The position numbers were made by a program, and so were the translations under genes. The notes beneath the pieces are model-generated. The model was not told the DNA's origin and ran no database searches. It was given only the letters and a program-made list of their open reading frames with translations. Source: Flavobacterium nitratireducens (GTDB lineage Bacteria; Bacteroidota; Bacteroidia; Flavobacteriales; Flavobacteriaceae). Taken from it: a stretch of DNA of 64,000 bases. Location: assembly GCF_029625335.1 (NCBI RefSeq), contig NZ_CP121111.1, positions 2,728,001 through 2,792,000 on the forward strand. Reading direction: 5' to 3'. Shown here piece by piece: positions 7,429-15,646 of this stretch. Every line of letters starts with the position of its first letter. Position 1 is the first letter of the stretch.

Positions 7429-9384
7429 ATGAGAATTCTCTTTTTACTATACTTTTTAATTGTGCCAATAATGTTGTTTTCTCAAAACAATACAAGAGGT
7501 GAGGAGCCTAAGAGAAGTTTTGCTGACCGATTAAAAGGAGGACCTAATGCTAAAGAAAAAGATACTGGTAAAGTGGCTACTATTGATATGTATCGATTCA
7601 TTACCTTAGAAAGGGATACAACTTATTTAGATACTGCTCTCACGGTAGAAAGAGAGTATAGTCATAATTACCTTCGAAGAGATCTTTTTGGTTTGCTAGC
7701 CTTTCCTAACGAAGGACAAGCATATAATACACTGCAATATAGTTTAACGCAGCATACTCCTTTTCCTGAAATGGGATTTAAGGCCAAGCATTTTAATTTT
7801 TTAGAAGCGAATCAAATTCGATATGCCTCTGTTGCAACACCTGTAACCGAATTGTATTTTAAATCTATTTTGGCAAGAGGTCATTCTGTAGATTCTTTCT
7901 TTGCTGTCAATTTATCTCCTAATTTGAATTTGTCTATTGCTTATAAAGGATTACGTTCTGAGGGAAAATATATAAATGAATTGGCAAGTACGGGGAGTTT
8001 CAGGTTTATGATGAGTTATAATACTACGAGTAAACGCTATCTTATCAAATCCCATTTTACCTCTCAAGATGCTTTGAATGAAGAAAATGGAGGGATTACA
8101 ACTAATAATGATTTTGAAAGCGAAGATGCTAAATTTAAAAACAGACAGCGTTTGCAAGTCTATTTAACGGATGCGGAATCTTTTTTAAGGGCCAAACGTT
8201 TTTTTGTGGATCATATTTTTCGTGTGAATCCTAATGCTGCAGCCAATAATTTGTATGTCACACACCAATTTAATTTTGAAAACAAATTTTACAGATACAA
8301 TCAGCCTACTTTGCTTTCTAGCGTAGGAACTCGTAATGTTTATCGATTTGGTGATGCCATTGTGACCTCTAATTTGTCTGATCAAACCCACTATAATAAA
8401 ATGTATAATAAAGCGGGCTTGGTTTATGAAAACACTACTTTAGGTAAATTTCAATTTTTTATTGATGATTTTAGAAGCAACTTTTATTACAATAGAATTT
8501 TGATTTTGGATGAGGGTGTTATTCCTTCTGTTTTGTCAAGAAATATCAATAATGTTGGAGGTCAGTATGAATATTGGAAAAACAAATGGCACGGTAGATT
8601 TTTGCTTTCAAAAGCAATTAGCAAACAAACGATATCTAACATTGAAGCAAAATTAGACTATAATCTTAATGAGGATTTTCAGTTTGTTTTTGGTTATCAA
8701 AATATAAGTAAATTGCCTAATGATATTTATAATTTGTACCAAAGTGAATATGAAAATTACAATTGGTCGAATAATTTTGCAAACGAAAAAATCAATATAA
8801 TCAGTGGAGAAGCAGTAACGCCTTGGTTAGATGGTTCTATGCAAATAGCGACTTTAACGGATCATGTGTATTTTGAAAATAAGTCGGCTGATAATTCACA
8901 ACAATTAATTTCACCTAATCAATTTGGTGGAACAATTAAATACTTATCCCTTAAATTGAGTAAGGAAATAACATTTGGAAAATTTGCGCTGAATAATACC
9001 GTTTTGTATCAAAAAGTAGATCAAAGTCAAGCCGTATTAAATGTACCCGATTTAGTAGTTCGTAATACTTTTTATTTTAGTAACTATTTCTTTCAAAGGG
9101 CTTTGTTTGTTCAAACAGGGATTACATTTAATTATTTTACTAAGTACTATGCTAATGAGTACAATCCAGTAATTGGTGAATTTTTTGTGCAACAACAAAA
9201 ACAAATTGGGAACTATCCTAATTTTGATTTTTTCTTTAATGCTAAAATTCAAAGAACCAGAGTTTATATAAAAGCAGAGCATTTTAATTCGGCTTATACA
9301 GGTAATAATTTCTATTCTTCGCCTTCTTATCCGTTTCGTGATATGGCCATTCGTTTTGGTGTGATTTGGAATTTCTTTAATTAG
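7429..9384 (+). CDS. Putative porin (Porin_10-type outer-membrane beta-barrel)
   Basis: The 651-residue protein has a signal peptide (about residues 1-18, ending LFSQ) and then a long sequence with alternating aromatic and polar strands and almost no cysteines, as expected of an outer-membrane beta-barrel. The region around residues 80-200 (RRDLFGLLAFPNEGQAYN, then TPVTELYFKS and SPNLNLSIAYKG) resembles the putative porin family common in Bacteroidetes (Pfam Porin_10/DUF4289). The C-terminus ends in an aromatic strand (IRFGVIWNFFN), typical for barrels. It probably sits in the outer membrane; the transported substrate is unknown. It starts a likely operon with the exonuclease 8 bases downstream. 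Confidence 0.85.
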   Translation: MRILFLLYFLIVPIMLFSQNNTRGEEPKRSFADRLKGGPNAKEKDTGKVATIDMYRFITLERDTTYLDTALTVEREYSHNYLRRDLFGLLAFPNEGQAYNTLQYSLTQHTPFPEMGFKAKHFNFLEANQIRYASVATPVTELYFKSILARGHSVDSFFAVNLSPNLNLSIAYKGLRSEGKYINELASTGSFRFMMSYNTTSKRYLIKSHFTSQDALNEENGGITTNNDFESEDAKFKNRQRLQVYLTDAESFLRAKRFFVDHIFRVNPNAAANNLYVTHQFNFENKFYRYNQPTLLSSVGTRNVYRFGDAIVTSNLSDQTHYNKMYNKAGLVYENTTLGKFQFFIDDFRSNFYYNRILILDEGVIPSVLSRNINNVGGQYEYWKNKWHGRFLLSKAISKQTISNIEAKLDYNLNEDFQFVFGYQNISKLPNDIYNLYQSEYENYNWSNNFANEKINIISGEAVTPWLDGSMQIATLTDHVYFENKSADNSQQLISPNQFGGTIKYLSLKLSKEITFGKFALNNTVLYQKVDQSQAVLNVPDLVVRNTFYFSNYFFQRALFVQTGITFNYFTKYYANEYNPVIGEFFVQQQKQIGNYPNFDFFFNAKIQRTRVYIKAEHFNSAYTGNNFYSSPSYPFRDMAIRFGVIWNFFN

Positions 9385-9392
9385 GTTTAGGT

Positions 9393-9875
9393 ATGAATTT
9401 TACAGCGATTGATTTTGAAACCGCTACCTCATTTCATCCCTGTTCAGTGGGGATTGTTACGGTAGAGAATGGAATAGTGGTAGACGAATTTGTTTCTTTG
9501 ATTCAGCCTCCTAATAATCTTTATTCACCATTTACTATTCAGGTGCATGGAATTTATCCAAGTGATACTGCTAGAGCTAAAAATTTTCTTCAAGTATTTC
9601 CTGAAATTCAAAAAAGACTACAAAACAGAGTAGTAGTGGCTCATAATGAAAGTTTTGATCGTAATGTTTTGCTGAAGTCAATGGCTTATTATGGTTTAGA
9701 GTATTCGCACCTAAATATTGCTGCTCGTTGGGAATGTACAGTTAAAATTTATAAAGCCAAAGGTGTAAAACCAACTAAATTAAGTGATTGTTGCAAGTTG
9801 ATGAATATCGAGTTAAATCATCACGAAGCATTATCGGATGCACGAGCCTGTGCACAGTTGTACTTGATGAAATAA
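9393..9875 (+). CDS. 3'-5' exonuclease, DnaQ/DEDDh family
   Basis: A 160-residue single-domain exonuclease. The DEDDh residues are visible: Asp7 and Glu9 in AIDFET, Asp89 in HNESFD, and His144 with Asp149 in NHHEALSDA. This is the fold of DNA polymerase III epsilon subunit, RNase T and related enzymes. No other domain is fused to it and the polymerase-binding C-terminus of epsilon is absent, so it may be a stand-alone proofreading or RNA-trimming nuclease. It begins 8 bases after the porin stop codon, suggesting co-transcription. The exact substrate cannot be told from sequence. Confidence 0.88.
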   Translation: MNFTAIDFETATSFHPCSVGIVTVENGIVVDEFVSLIQPPNNLYSPFTIQVHGIYPSDTARAKNFLQVFPEIQKRLQNRVVVAHNESFDRNVLLKSMAYYGLEYSHLNIAARWECTVKIYKAKGVKPTKLSDCCKLMNIELNHHEALSDARACAQLYLMK

Positions 9876-9938
9876 GATTTTTTTTTTTTCAAAAGTTTAA
9901 GTACGTAAGTTTTTTCATTATTTTAGTATAATGAATTT

Positions 9939-11222
9939 ATGTCTTTAGCTATGAAGGAAGATTTTTTACACTATTTATGGAAATATAAAAAGTGGAATAC
10001 ACTTGATTTGAAAACCACTAATGGAGAAACTATTTCAGTTCTTCAAGCTGGGCAATATCTACAGCAAGCTGGGCCTGATTTTTTTAATGCTCAAATTACA
10101 ATTGGTCCACAAAAATGGGCAGGGAATGTTGAAATTCATGTAAAATCTTCCGATTGGTATGTGCATCATCATGAAAAAGACGAAGCATACGAAAACGTGA
10201 TTTTACATGTTGTTTGGGAACATGATACTGCCGTTTTTAGAAAGGATAATTCTGAAATTCCTGTCTTAGAGCTCAAAAACTACACTGATAAAGCTGTTTT
10301 AATGAATTATCAAAGATTAGTTGCTCCAAAATCTTGGATTTTTTGCGAAAAACAATTGAAGGAATTGGATGCATTTCTTTTTAAAAATTGGCAAGAACGT
10401 TTGTTTTTTGAGCGTTTGGAACGAAAATCTAAAGCGATATATCAATTGTTAGAGGAAACCAATAATGATTGGGAAGCCGTATTGTTTCGTATGTTGGCTA
10501 AAAATTTTGGCTTAAATACCAATGGTGATATTTTTTTAAAAATAGCCCAATCCATTCCGTTTGATGTCATCAGAAAAGAAAGTTTTGAGGTAGAAAATCT
10601 TGAGGCTTTATTGTTAGGCAAGGCTAATCTATTAGAAACAGAAAAGGAAGATAACTATTTTAAGAATATACAGTTTAGGTATTTTTTTCTGTTACATAAA
10701 TACCAATTAGAATCTAAATTGCTGGGACAAGTGCAGTTTTTTAAACATCGTCCGGATAATTTTCCTACGATACGTTTGTCGCAATTGGCCAATTTGTATC
10801 ACTTACATCAAAATTTATTTTCTAAAATTAGCACTATTGATACTATCGATAAGGCATACGATTTGTTTCAGGTAGGTCCATCATTCTATTGGGAAAATCA
10901 TTATCAGTTTGACAAAGAAAGTCCCAGAAAAGCAAAGAAGCTTTCAAAAGCATTTGTCGATTTGTTGTTGATTAATACCATTGTACCAATACAGTTTGCT
11001 TATGCAAAAAGCCTTGGAAAAGAAATCACCGATGATTTGATTGATTTATTAGTTGATGTTGCTCCCGAAAAAAATTCAATAATAGACAAGTTTCATACTT
11101 TCGGAATTAAGGCGGCTAATTCATTTGAAACACAATCCTTGTTGCAATTAAAAAATGAATATTGCTTGCACGGTAAATGTTTGCATTGTGCTGTAGGGAT
11201 GGAATTGCTGAAGCAACATTAA
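9939..11222 (+). CDS. DUF2851 family protein
   Basis: A 427-residue cytoplasmic protein of a Bacteroidetes-enriched family of unknown function. Recognisable family features are the N-terminal MKEDFLHYLWKY segment, the strongly conserved AGPDFFNAQI and GNVEIHVKSSDWYVHHHEKDEAYENVILHVVW block (residues roughly 46-90, rich in His, Asp and Glu and reminiscent of a nuclease-like metal site), and a cysteine-rich tail (EYCLHGKCLHCAVG). Two starts are possible: ATG 9939 and ATG 9951; the second gives the usual family N-terminus. The gene may overlap transcriptionally with the PspC gene downstream. No biochemical role is established to my knowledge. Confidence 0.88.
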   Translation: MSLAMKEDFLHYLWKYKKWNTLDLKTTNGETISVLQAGQYLQQAGPDFFNAQITIGPQKWAGNVEIHVKSSDWYVHHHEKDEAYENVILHVVWEHDTAVFRKDNSEIPVLELKNYTDKAVLMNYQRLVAPKSWIFCEKQLKELDAFLFKNWQERLFFERLERKSKAIYQLLEETNNDWEAVLFRMLAKNFGLNTNGDIFLKIAQSIPFDVIRKESFEVENLEALLLGKANLLETEKEDNYFKNIQFRYFFLLHKYQLESKLLGQVQFFKHRPDNFPTIRLSQLANLYHLHQNLFSKISTIDTIDKAYDLFQVGPSFYWENHYQFDKESPRKAKKLSKAFVDLLLINTIVPIQFAYAKSLGKEITDDLIDLLVDVAPEKNSIIDKFHTFGIKAANSFETQSLLQLKNEYCLHGKCLHCAVGMELLKQH

Positions 11223-11241
11223 TTTGCCTAAGCTATGGGTA

Positions 11242-11257
11242 TAATTTTGTAATTTTG
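11242..11257 (+). promoter_or_regulatory. Tandem TAATTTTG elements before the PspC gene
   Basis: Two adjacent copies of TAATTTTG (11242-11249 and 11250-11257) each match TAnnTTTG. They lie 24 bases before the proposed ATG and could give two neighbouring transcription starts. Confidence 0.5.
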
Positions 11258-11281
11258 TCGATGACTTTAAAAAGGATGCCA

Positions 11282-11509
11282 ATGTCAGCAATAGTAAAAC
11301 TTAAATTTTTTTTCGAAAAGTACGGATTTCAGGTTTCTTCACGTCTTGCTGATAAACTTGGAATGCGAGTAACAAGTGTCCGACTTTTTTTTATTTATAT
11401 TTCATTTGTCACGGTTGGTTTAGGGTTTGGAGTGTATTTAACTCTGGCTTTTTGGATTCGGTTAAAGGATTTAATTCGTTCAAAACGAACCTCTGTTTTT
11501 GATTTATAA
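11282..11509 (+). CDS. PspC-domain small membrane protein
   Basis: A 75-residue protein with a PspC-like domain. The N-terminal half is soluble and basic (KLKFFFEKYGFQVSSRLADK), followed by one transmembrane segment at about residues 37-58 (FFIYISFVTVGLGFGVYL) and a short basic tail ending SVFDL. PspC-domain proteins take part in envelope stress responses in other bacteria; in Flavobacteriaceae these short versions have no proven role. The open frame begins upstream inside the DUF2851 gene, but the ATG at 11282 gives the family N-terminus; 11261 and 11276 are alternatives. It ends before a strong bidirectional terminator. Confidence 0.78.
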   Translation: MSAIVKLKFFFEKYGFQVSSRLADKLGMRVTSVRLFFIYISFVTVGLGFGVYLTLAFWIRLKDLIRSKRTSVFDL

Positions 11510-11515
11510 AAAAGA

Positions 11516-11551
11516 GAGCCATTTTAAAATTTTTTAAAATGGCTCACTTTT
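11516..11551. terminator. Bidirectional intrinsic terminator
   Basis: A 14-bp perfect stem (GAGCCATTTTAAAA with TTTTAAAATGGCTC) has a T-run on both sides. It separates the convergent PspC gene and amino-acid permease and can serve both. Confidence 0.85.
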
Positions 11552-11565
11552 TTAAGTTTATTTTT

Positions 11566-13047
11566 TTATTCAGATTTATCAGGATTATTTAGAACACTGT
11601 TTTTTCTACCATAAGTAAAATAAACAATGATACCAAGTCCCATCCATGCAAAAAGTCTAATCCAGTTAGTCCAACCTAAGCCGTACATCATAGCCATACA
11701 AACTAAAGCTCCTAGAATAGGTACTACAGGTACAAAAGGAGTTTTAAATTCGCGTATCATATCTGGTTCTTTTTTTCTTAAAATAATTACCGAAATACAA
11801 ACTAAAGCAAAGGCAAATAAAGTTCCAATACTAGTCATATCACCTACGATATCACCTGGGATGAATGCAGCAAATAGACCTACAATTAAAAGGATTGCAA
11901 GATTAGCTTTGTATGGAGTTTTGTATTTTGGGTGAACATCACTAAACAATTTAGGTAATAAACCGTCTCTACCCATAGCATAGAAAACCCTTGATTGCCC
12001 TAGAAGTAACACTAAAATTACAGAAGAAAACCCTGCAAGAATTGCTATGGTTACAAATTCTCCAAGCCATTCGTAACCTATCATATATTTGTTAATGGCA
12101 AAAGCTACAGAGGCTTCTTTTCCTCCTGTTCTAAAATCTTCAACTGTTGCAACTCCTGTTAGAACGTGAGCAAATAAAATATATAGAACAGTACAAATGG
12201 CTAGTGAGCCTAAAATTCCGATAGGCATTGCTGTTTTTGGATTTTTAGTTTCTTGAGCGGCCGTACTTACAGCATCAAAACCAATAAAAGCAAAGAAAAC
12301 CGTTCCAGCGGCACCTAAGATTCCCATAATTCCTCCAAATGCATGATCTATACCATGTTCGTCTGTAAAAACAGAACTTTGTGGGATATAAGGAGTGTGA
12401 TTATCTGGGTTGATGAATTTCCATCCAATAACAATAATGAGGATTACAATGGCAACTTTTACAATAACAATTAAACCGTTTACAAAGGCAGATTCCTGAA
12501 TACCCTTGATCAATAATAAGCTAATAATGCTTACTATAAATAATGCAGGTAAATTAATAATTCCCTGAACGCCATCTGGTGAAGTTTGAAAAGGAGAATG
12601 TGAGTATTCAAAAGGAATTGGGCTAGTGTGCAATATATTGACCAATAAATCATTGAGGTATTCACTCCAGGCTATTCCTACTGTTGCAGCTCCTACAGCA
12701 TATTCTAAAATTAAATCCCAACCTATAATCCATGCTAGAAATTCTCCCATGGTAGCGTATGTATAGGTGTAGGCACTACCTGAAATTGGGATTGAAGAAG
12801 AAAGTTCAGCATAGCAAAGTCCAGCTAAAGCACAACCAATAGCAGCTACTACGAAAGCTAATGTTACTGATGGTCCAGCACTTTGAGCGGCAGCTGTGGC
12901 AGTTCTGACAAATAATCCTGCTCCAATGATTGCTCCGATTCCTAAAGCAATTAATGACCAAGCAGTAAGTGTTCTTTTTAATCCTTTTTCGTTATCTTCA
13001 GCTTCGGCTAAAAGTTTAACTAAAGGTTTCTTCTTCCAAATAGACAT
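11566..13047 (-). CDS. APC-family amino acid permease
   Basis: A 493-residue integral membrane transporter with about 12 hydrophobic segments. The first helix carries GIGAIIGAGLFV, the substrate-binding signature of amino acid-polyamine-organocation permeases, and later segments include FFAFIGFDAVSTAAQETKNP, typical of the cationic amino acid transporter (CAT/YfnA) subgroup. It should import an amino acid across the inner membrane, probably by proton symport; the substrate is not deducible. The open frame reaches an ATG at 13077, but ATG 13047 (MSIWKKKPL) fits the family and gives a usable leader after the promoter at 13075-13103, which would leave the longer start leaderless. It is monocistronic. 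Confidence 0.93.
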   Translation of the reverse strand: MSIWKKKPLVKLLAEAEDNEKGLKRTLTAWSLIALGIGAIIGAGLFVRTATAAAQSAGPSVTLAFVVAAIGCALAGLCYAELSSSIPISGSAYTYTYATMGEFLAWIIGWDLILEYAVGAATVGIAWSEYLNDLLVNILHTSPIPFEYSHSPFQTSPDGVQGIINLPALFIVSIISLLLIKGIQESAFVNGLIVIVKVAIVILIIVIGWKFINPDNHTPYIPQSSVFTDEHGIDHAFGGIMGILGAAGTVFFAFIGFDAVSTAAQETKNPKTAMPIGILGSLAICTVLYILFAHVLTGVATVEDFRTGGKEASVAFAINKYMIGYEWLGEFVTIAILAGFSSVILVLLLGQSRVFYAMGRDGLLPKLFSDVHPKYKTPYKANLAILLIVGLFAAFIPGDIVGDMTSIGTLFAFALVCISVIILRKKEPDMIREFKTPFVPVVPILGALVCMAMMYGLGWTNWIRLFAWMGLGIIVYFTYGRKNSVLNNPDKSE

Positions 13048-13074
13048 AGGTTCAGTTTTTAGATTATTATTTAT

Positions 13075-13103
13075 CAAAAGTATAGTTTTTTATGATAAAA
13101 CAA
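13075..13103 (-). promoter_or_regulatory. Promoter of the amino acid permease
   Basis: On the minus strand TTG (13101-13103) is followed after 18 bases by TACTTTTG (13075-13082), a good match to the Bacteroidetes consensus. This position supports the downstream ATG at 13047. Confidence 0.65.
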
Positions 13104-13193
13104 TAATTATCTATATCAAATTGGATTGAATTTAGGTAAAATAGTTATAATTTTATAACATGTCATTCTAATAATTCGGTTAAATCATTTGTC

Positions 13194-14071
13194 ATGAACA
13201 AAATGTATTATCAGTTTTCTAAAGAACAGCAAAGAGGAATTCTTGTTTTTTTCTCATTATTATTGTTGTTCAATTTGCTTGTTTTTTTGTTGATTTTGGA
13301 AATGCTTCACAATTAGATATTGAAGGGCAAAAGTGGCTTTCATTTGAATCGGAAATTAGTAAACTTGAGCAAGCACAGAATAAACAAAAGGGAAAGTTAT
13401 ATCCTTTTAACCCAAATTTTATCTCAGATTATAAAGGTTATAAGCTAGGGATGACGGTCGAACAAGTAGATCGCTTATTTGCATATAGAAAACAAAATAA
13501 GTATGTCAATTCTTCTGAAGAATTTCAGACAGTAACCGGAGTTTCAGATTCTTTGTTGGCTGAAATAGCACCTTATTTTAAATTCCCAAATTGGGTAAAA
13601 AATAATTCGGTAGCTAAAAAAAGTTATTTTTCGAAAACTACTTCGTATCCTAATTCAATTAAAGAAAAACTAATCGTAAAAGATATTAATCTGGCGAGTC
13701 AGCAAGATTTAATGGCTGTATATGGTATTGGAGAAGGGCTTTCCTCTCGGATTTTAAAGTTCAAAGAAAGTCTAGGTGCTTTTGTCTCGATGGAGCAAAT
13801 GAAAGATGTTTGGGGGTTGTCTCCTGAAGTTATTGAGCGTTTGAAAACTAATTTCAAAATAGGATCGGTAAGTGCTATTAAAAAAATACCTATTAATGAT
13901 GCTTCGGTTAAAGAATTAATGCAATTTCCGTATTTCAAATATGCAATCGCGAGAGAAATTGTAATCTATAGAACTATGAATGGGGATATTAAAAATTCTG
14001 CCGATTTAACAAAAATTAAAGGATTGTCTATTGATAATGCAAATATTATAGCCTTATATTTGGAGTTCTAA
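13194..14071 (+). pseudogene. Helix-hairpin-helix (ComEA-like) protein with a single-base frameshift
   Basis: Reading starts at ATG 13194 with a cytoplasmic stub and one hydrophobic segment (GILVFFSLLLLFNLLVF), then runs into a stop at 13314. The other frame carries the rest of the protein: FGNASQLDIEGQKWLS, then KLYPFNPNFISDYKGYKLGM and three helix-hairpin-helix repeats (for example INLASQQDLMAVYGIGEG and INDASVKELMQFPYFKYA). Adding one T to the T7 run at 13282-13288 joins both halves into a 292-residue protein reading LVFFVDFGNA across the junction, the size and layout of the membrane-anchored ComEA-like proteins of Flavobacteria. These bind DNA and may serve uptake. The frameshift may be a true mutation or a homopolymer sequencing error. 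Confidence 0.82.
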
Positions 14072-14086
14072 AAAAAACAAACCACA

Positions 14087-15232
14087 ATGATGTATTTTGA
14101 TTCGAGTGAAACACAAAATATGATTGCTCAGTCCATTAGGGATTTTGCAGAGAAAAATATAAGACCATATATAATGGAATGGGATGAGGCTCAAACTTTT
14201 CCTGTTCCTTTGTTTAAAAAGCTTGGTGAGATGGGTTTTATGGGGATTTTAGTTCCTGAAGAACTTGGTGGAGCTGGATTAGGTTATCATGAATACATTA
14301 CTATTGTAGAGGAGTTGTCAAAAGTAGATCCGTCCATAGGATTGTCAGTAGCAGCACATAATTCTTTGTGCACTAATCACATTTTGACTTTTGGTACAGA
14401 TGAACAAAAAAAGAGATGGATTCCTAAATTAGCTTCTGGAGAACATATTGGCGCTTGGGGCTTAACGGAACATAATACCGGCTCGGATGCGGCAGGTATG
14501 AATACAACTGCTAAAAGAGATGGCGATTTTTGGGTAGTTAATGGAGCAAAGAATTTTATAACCCATGCAATTTCTGGCGATATAGCTGTGGTTGTTGTTC
14601 GTACTGGAGAAAAAGGAGATTCTCGTGGAATGACTGCTTTTGTATTTGAAAAAGGGATGCCTGGATTTACTTCGGGTAAAAAAGAGAATAAATTAGGAAT
14701 GCGTGCTAGTGAAACAGCAGAATTAGTTTTTGATAATTGTCGTATTCCGGATGCCAATAGATTAGGTGAAGTGGGTGAAGGTTTTATTCAGGCTATGAAA
14801 ATTTTAGATGGTGGTCGCATTTCTATTGGAGCCTTGTCTTTAGGGTTAGCCAAAGGAGCTTATGAGGCAGCCTTGAAATATTCTAAAGAAAGACATCAGT
14901 TTGGGAAAGCTATTTCTGAATTTCAGGGTATTTCGTTTAAATTGGTAGATATGGCAACAGAAATAGAAGCTTCAGAATTGTTATTGCATAAAGCGGCTTT
15001 TTTGAAAGAACAACATCGTCCAGTAACTACAGCGGGTGCCATGGCTAAGATGTATGCTTCAGAAGTATGTGTTAGAGTTGCAAATGATGCGGTTCAGATT
15101 CATGGGGGTTATGGTTTTACTAAAGACTTTCCTGTGGAGAAGTTTTATCGCGATGCTAAATTGTGTACGATAGGCGAGGGAACCACCGAAATTCAAAAAG
15201 TGGTTATTTCGAGAAATTTGTTGAAAGGTTAG
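14087..15232 (+). CDS. Acyl-CoA dehydrogenase
   Basis: FAD-dependent enzyme catalysing the first step of fatty acid or branched-chain acyl-CoA beta-oxidation, 381 residues. It has the three-domain layout of the family: N-terminal helical domain, central beta domain with the signature WGLTEHNTGSDA, and a C-terminal helical domain with GGYGFTKDFPVEKFYRDAK. The catalytic base is probably Glu364 in IGEGTTEIQ. Chain-length preference cannot be read from sequence; the short-chain (butyryl-CoA) class is most similar. It starts 15 bases after the helix-hairpin-helix gene, so the two may be co-transcribed. Two adjacent ATG codons (14087, 14090) are possible starts. Confidence 0.95.
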   Translation: MMYFDSSETQNMIAQSIRDFAEKNIRPYIMEWDEAQTFPVPLFKKLGEMGFMGILVPEELGGAGLGYHEYITIVEELSKVDPSIGLSVAAHNSLCTNHILTFGTDEQKKRWIPKLASGEHIGAWGLTEHNTGSDAAGMNTTAKRDGDFWVVNGAKNFITHAISGDIAVVVVRTGEKGDSRGMTAFVFEKGMPGFTSGKKENKLGMRASETAELVFDNCRIPDANRLGEVGEGFIQAMKILDGGRISIGALSLGLAKGAYEAALKYSKERHQFGKAISEFQGISFKLVDMATEIEASELLLHKAAFLKEQHRPVTTAGAMAKMYASEVCVRVANDAVQIHGGYGFTKDFPVEKFYRDAKLCTIGEGTTEIQKVVISRNLLKG

Positions 15233-15320
15233 GAGTTAGAAGTTAGGGGTATAGTTGTGTAACCCATAACTGAGAACCTTCAACCTCTAACTTAATTCAA
15301 AAAAATAAATAAAATATCCT

Positions 15321-15349
15321 TTGTATTTCGTAATTAATTTTTACTTTTG
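15321..15349 (+). promoter_or_regulatory. Promoter of rpsU
   Basis: TTG (15321-15323) and TACTTTTG (15342-15349) are 18 bases apart, a near-ideal Bacteroidetes promoter. The start of transcription would be near 15355, leaving a leader of about 24 nt that consists mainly of the Shine-Dalgarno sequence. Confidence 0.75.
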
Positions 15350-15362
15350 CAGCCTTAACGAG

Positions 15363-15370
15363 AGGAGGTG
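15363..15370 (+). promoter_or_regulatory. Strong Shine-Dalgarno sequence of rpsU
   Basis: AGGAGGTG lies 8 bases before the rpsU ATG and is complementary to the 16S anti-Shine-Dalgarno core CACCUCCU. Most genes in this window have no such motif, as expected in Bacteroidetes, where bS21 helps hide the anti-Shine-Dalgarno sequence. Its presence on rpsU fits autogenous control of bS21. Confidence 0.9.
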
Positions 15371-15378
15371 TCAAAATT

Positions 15379-15573
15379 ATGTTAATTATACCAATTAAAG
15401 ACGGAGAAAATATCGATAGAGCATTAAAGCGCTATAAAAGAAAATTTGATAAAACTGGAACAGTTCGTCAATTAAGAGCAAGAACTGCTTTCATTAAACC
15501 GTCTGTTAAAAACAGAATGAAATTCCAAAAAGCGGCTTACATCCAAAGTTTGAAAGACAGCTTGGAGAGTTAA
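15379..15573 (+). CDS. rpsU: 30S ribosomal protein bS21
   Basis: A 64-residue, strongly basic small-subunit protein with the family features LIIPIKDGENIDRALKRYKR and a Lys/Arg-rich body. It binds at the platform near the 16S rRNA 3' end. In Flavobacterium johnsoniae, bS21 with bS6 and bS18 has been shown to sequester the anti-Shine-Dalgarno sequence. The gene carries one of the rare strong Shine-Dalgarno sequences, 8 bases before the ATG, suggesting that low bS21 frees the anti-Shine-Dalgarno and boosts rpsU translation. It has its own promoter and is followed by a terminator hairpin. Confidence 0.97.
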   Translation: MLIIPIKDGENIDRALKRYKRKFDKTGTVRQLRARTAFIKPSVKNRMKFQKAAYIQSLKDSLES

Positions 15574-15597
15574 TAGTTTTCTTTTTGAAACAAATAT

Positions 15598-15646
15598 AAC
15601 CGTTAGTGGTCAGATTTTTTATAAATTTGATGCTAACGGTTTTTTT
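15598..15646 (+). terminator. rpsU terminator with a promoter element in its loop
   Basis: AACCGTTAG (15598-15606) pairs with CTAACGGTT (15633-15641), followed by a T7 run that directly abuts the recombinase ATG at 15647. The long loop contains TAAATTTG (15622-15629), which matches the TAnnTTTG -7 element and could drive the recombinase with an almost leaderless transcript. Confidence 0.6.

Noticed and set aside
15233..15297. Short inverted words (AGTTAGAAG and CTCTAACTT) after the acyl-CoA dehydrogenase
   Set aside because: Too short and imperfect to call a terminator or mobile element.
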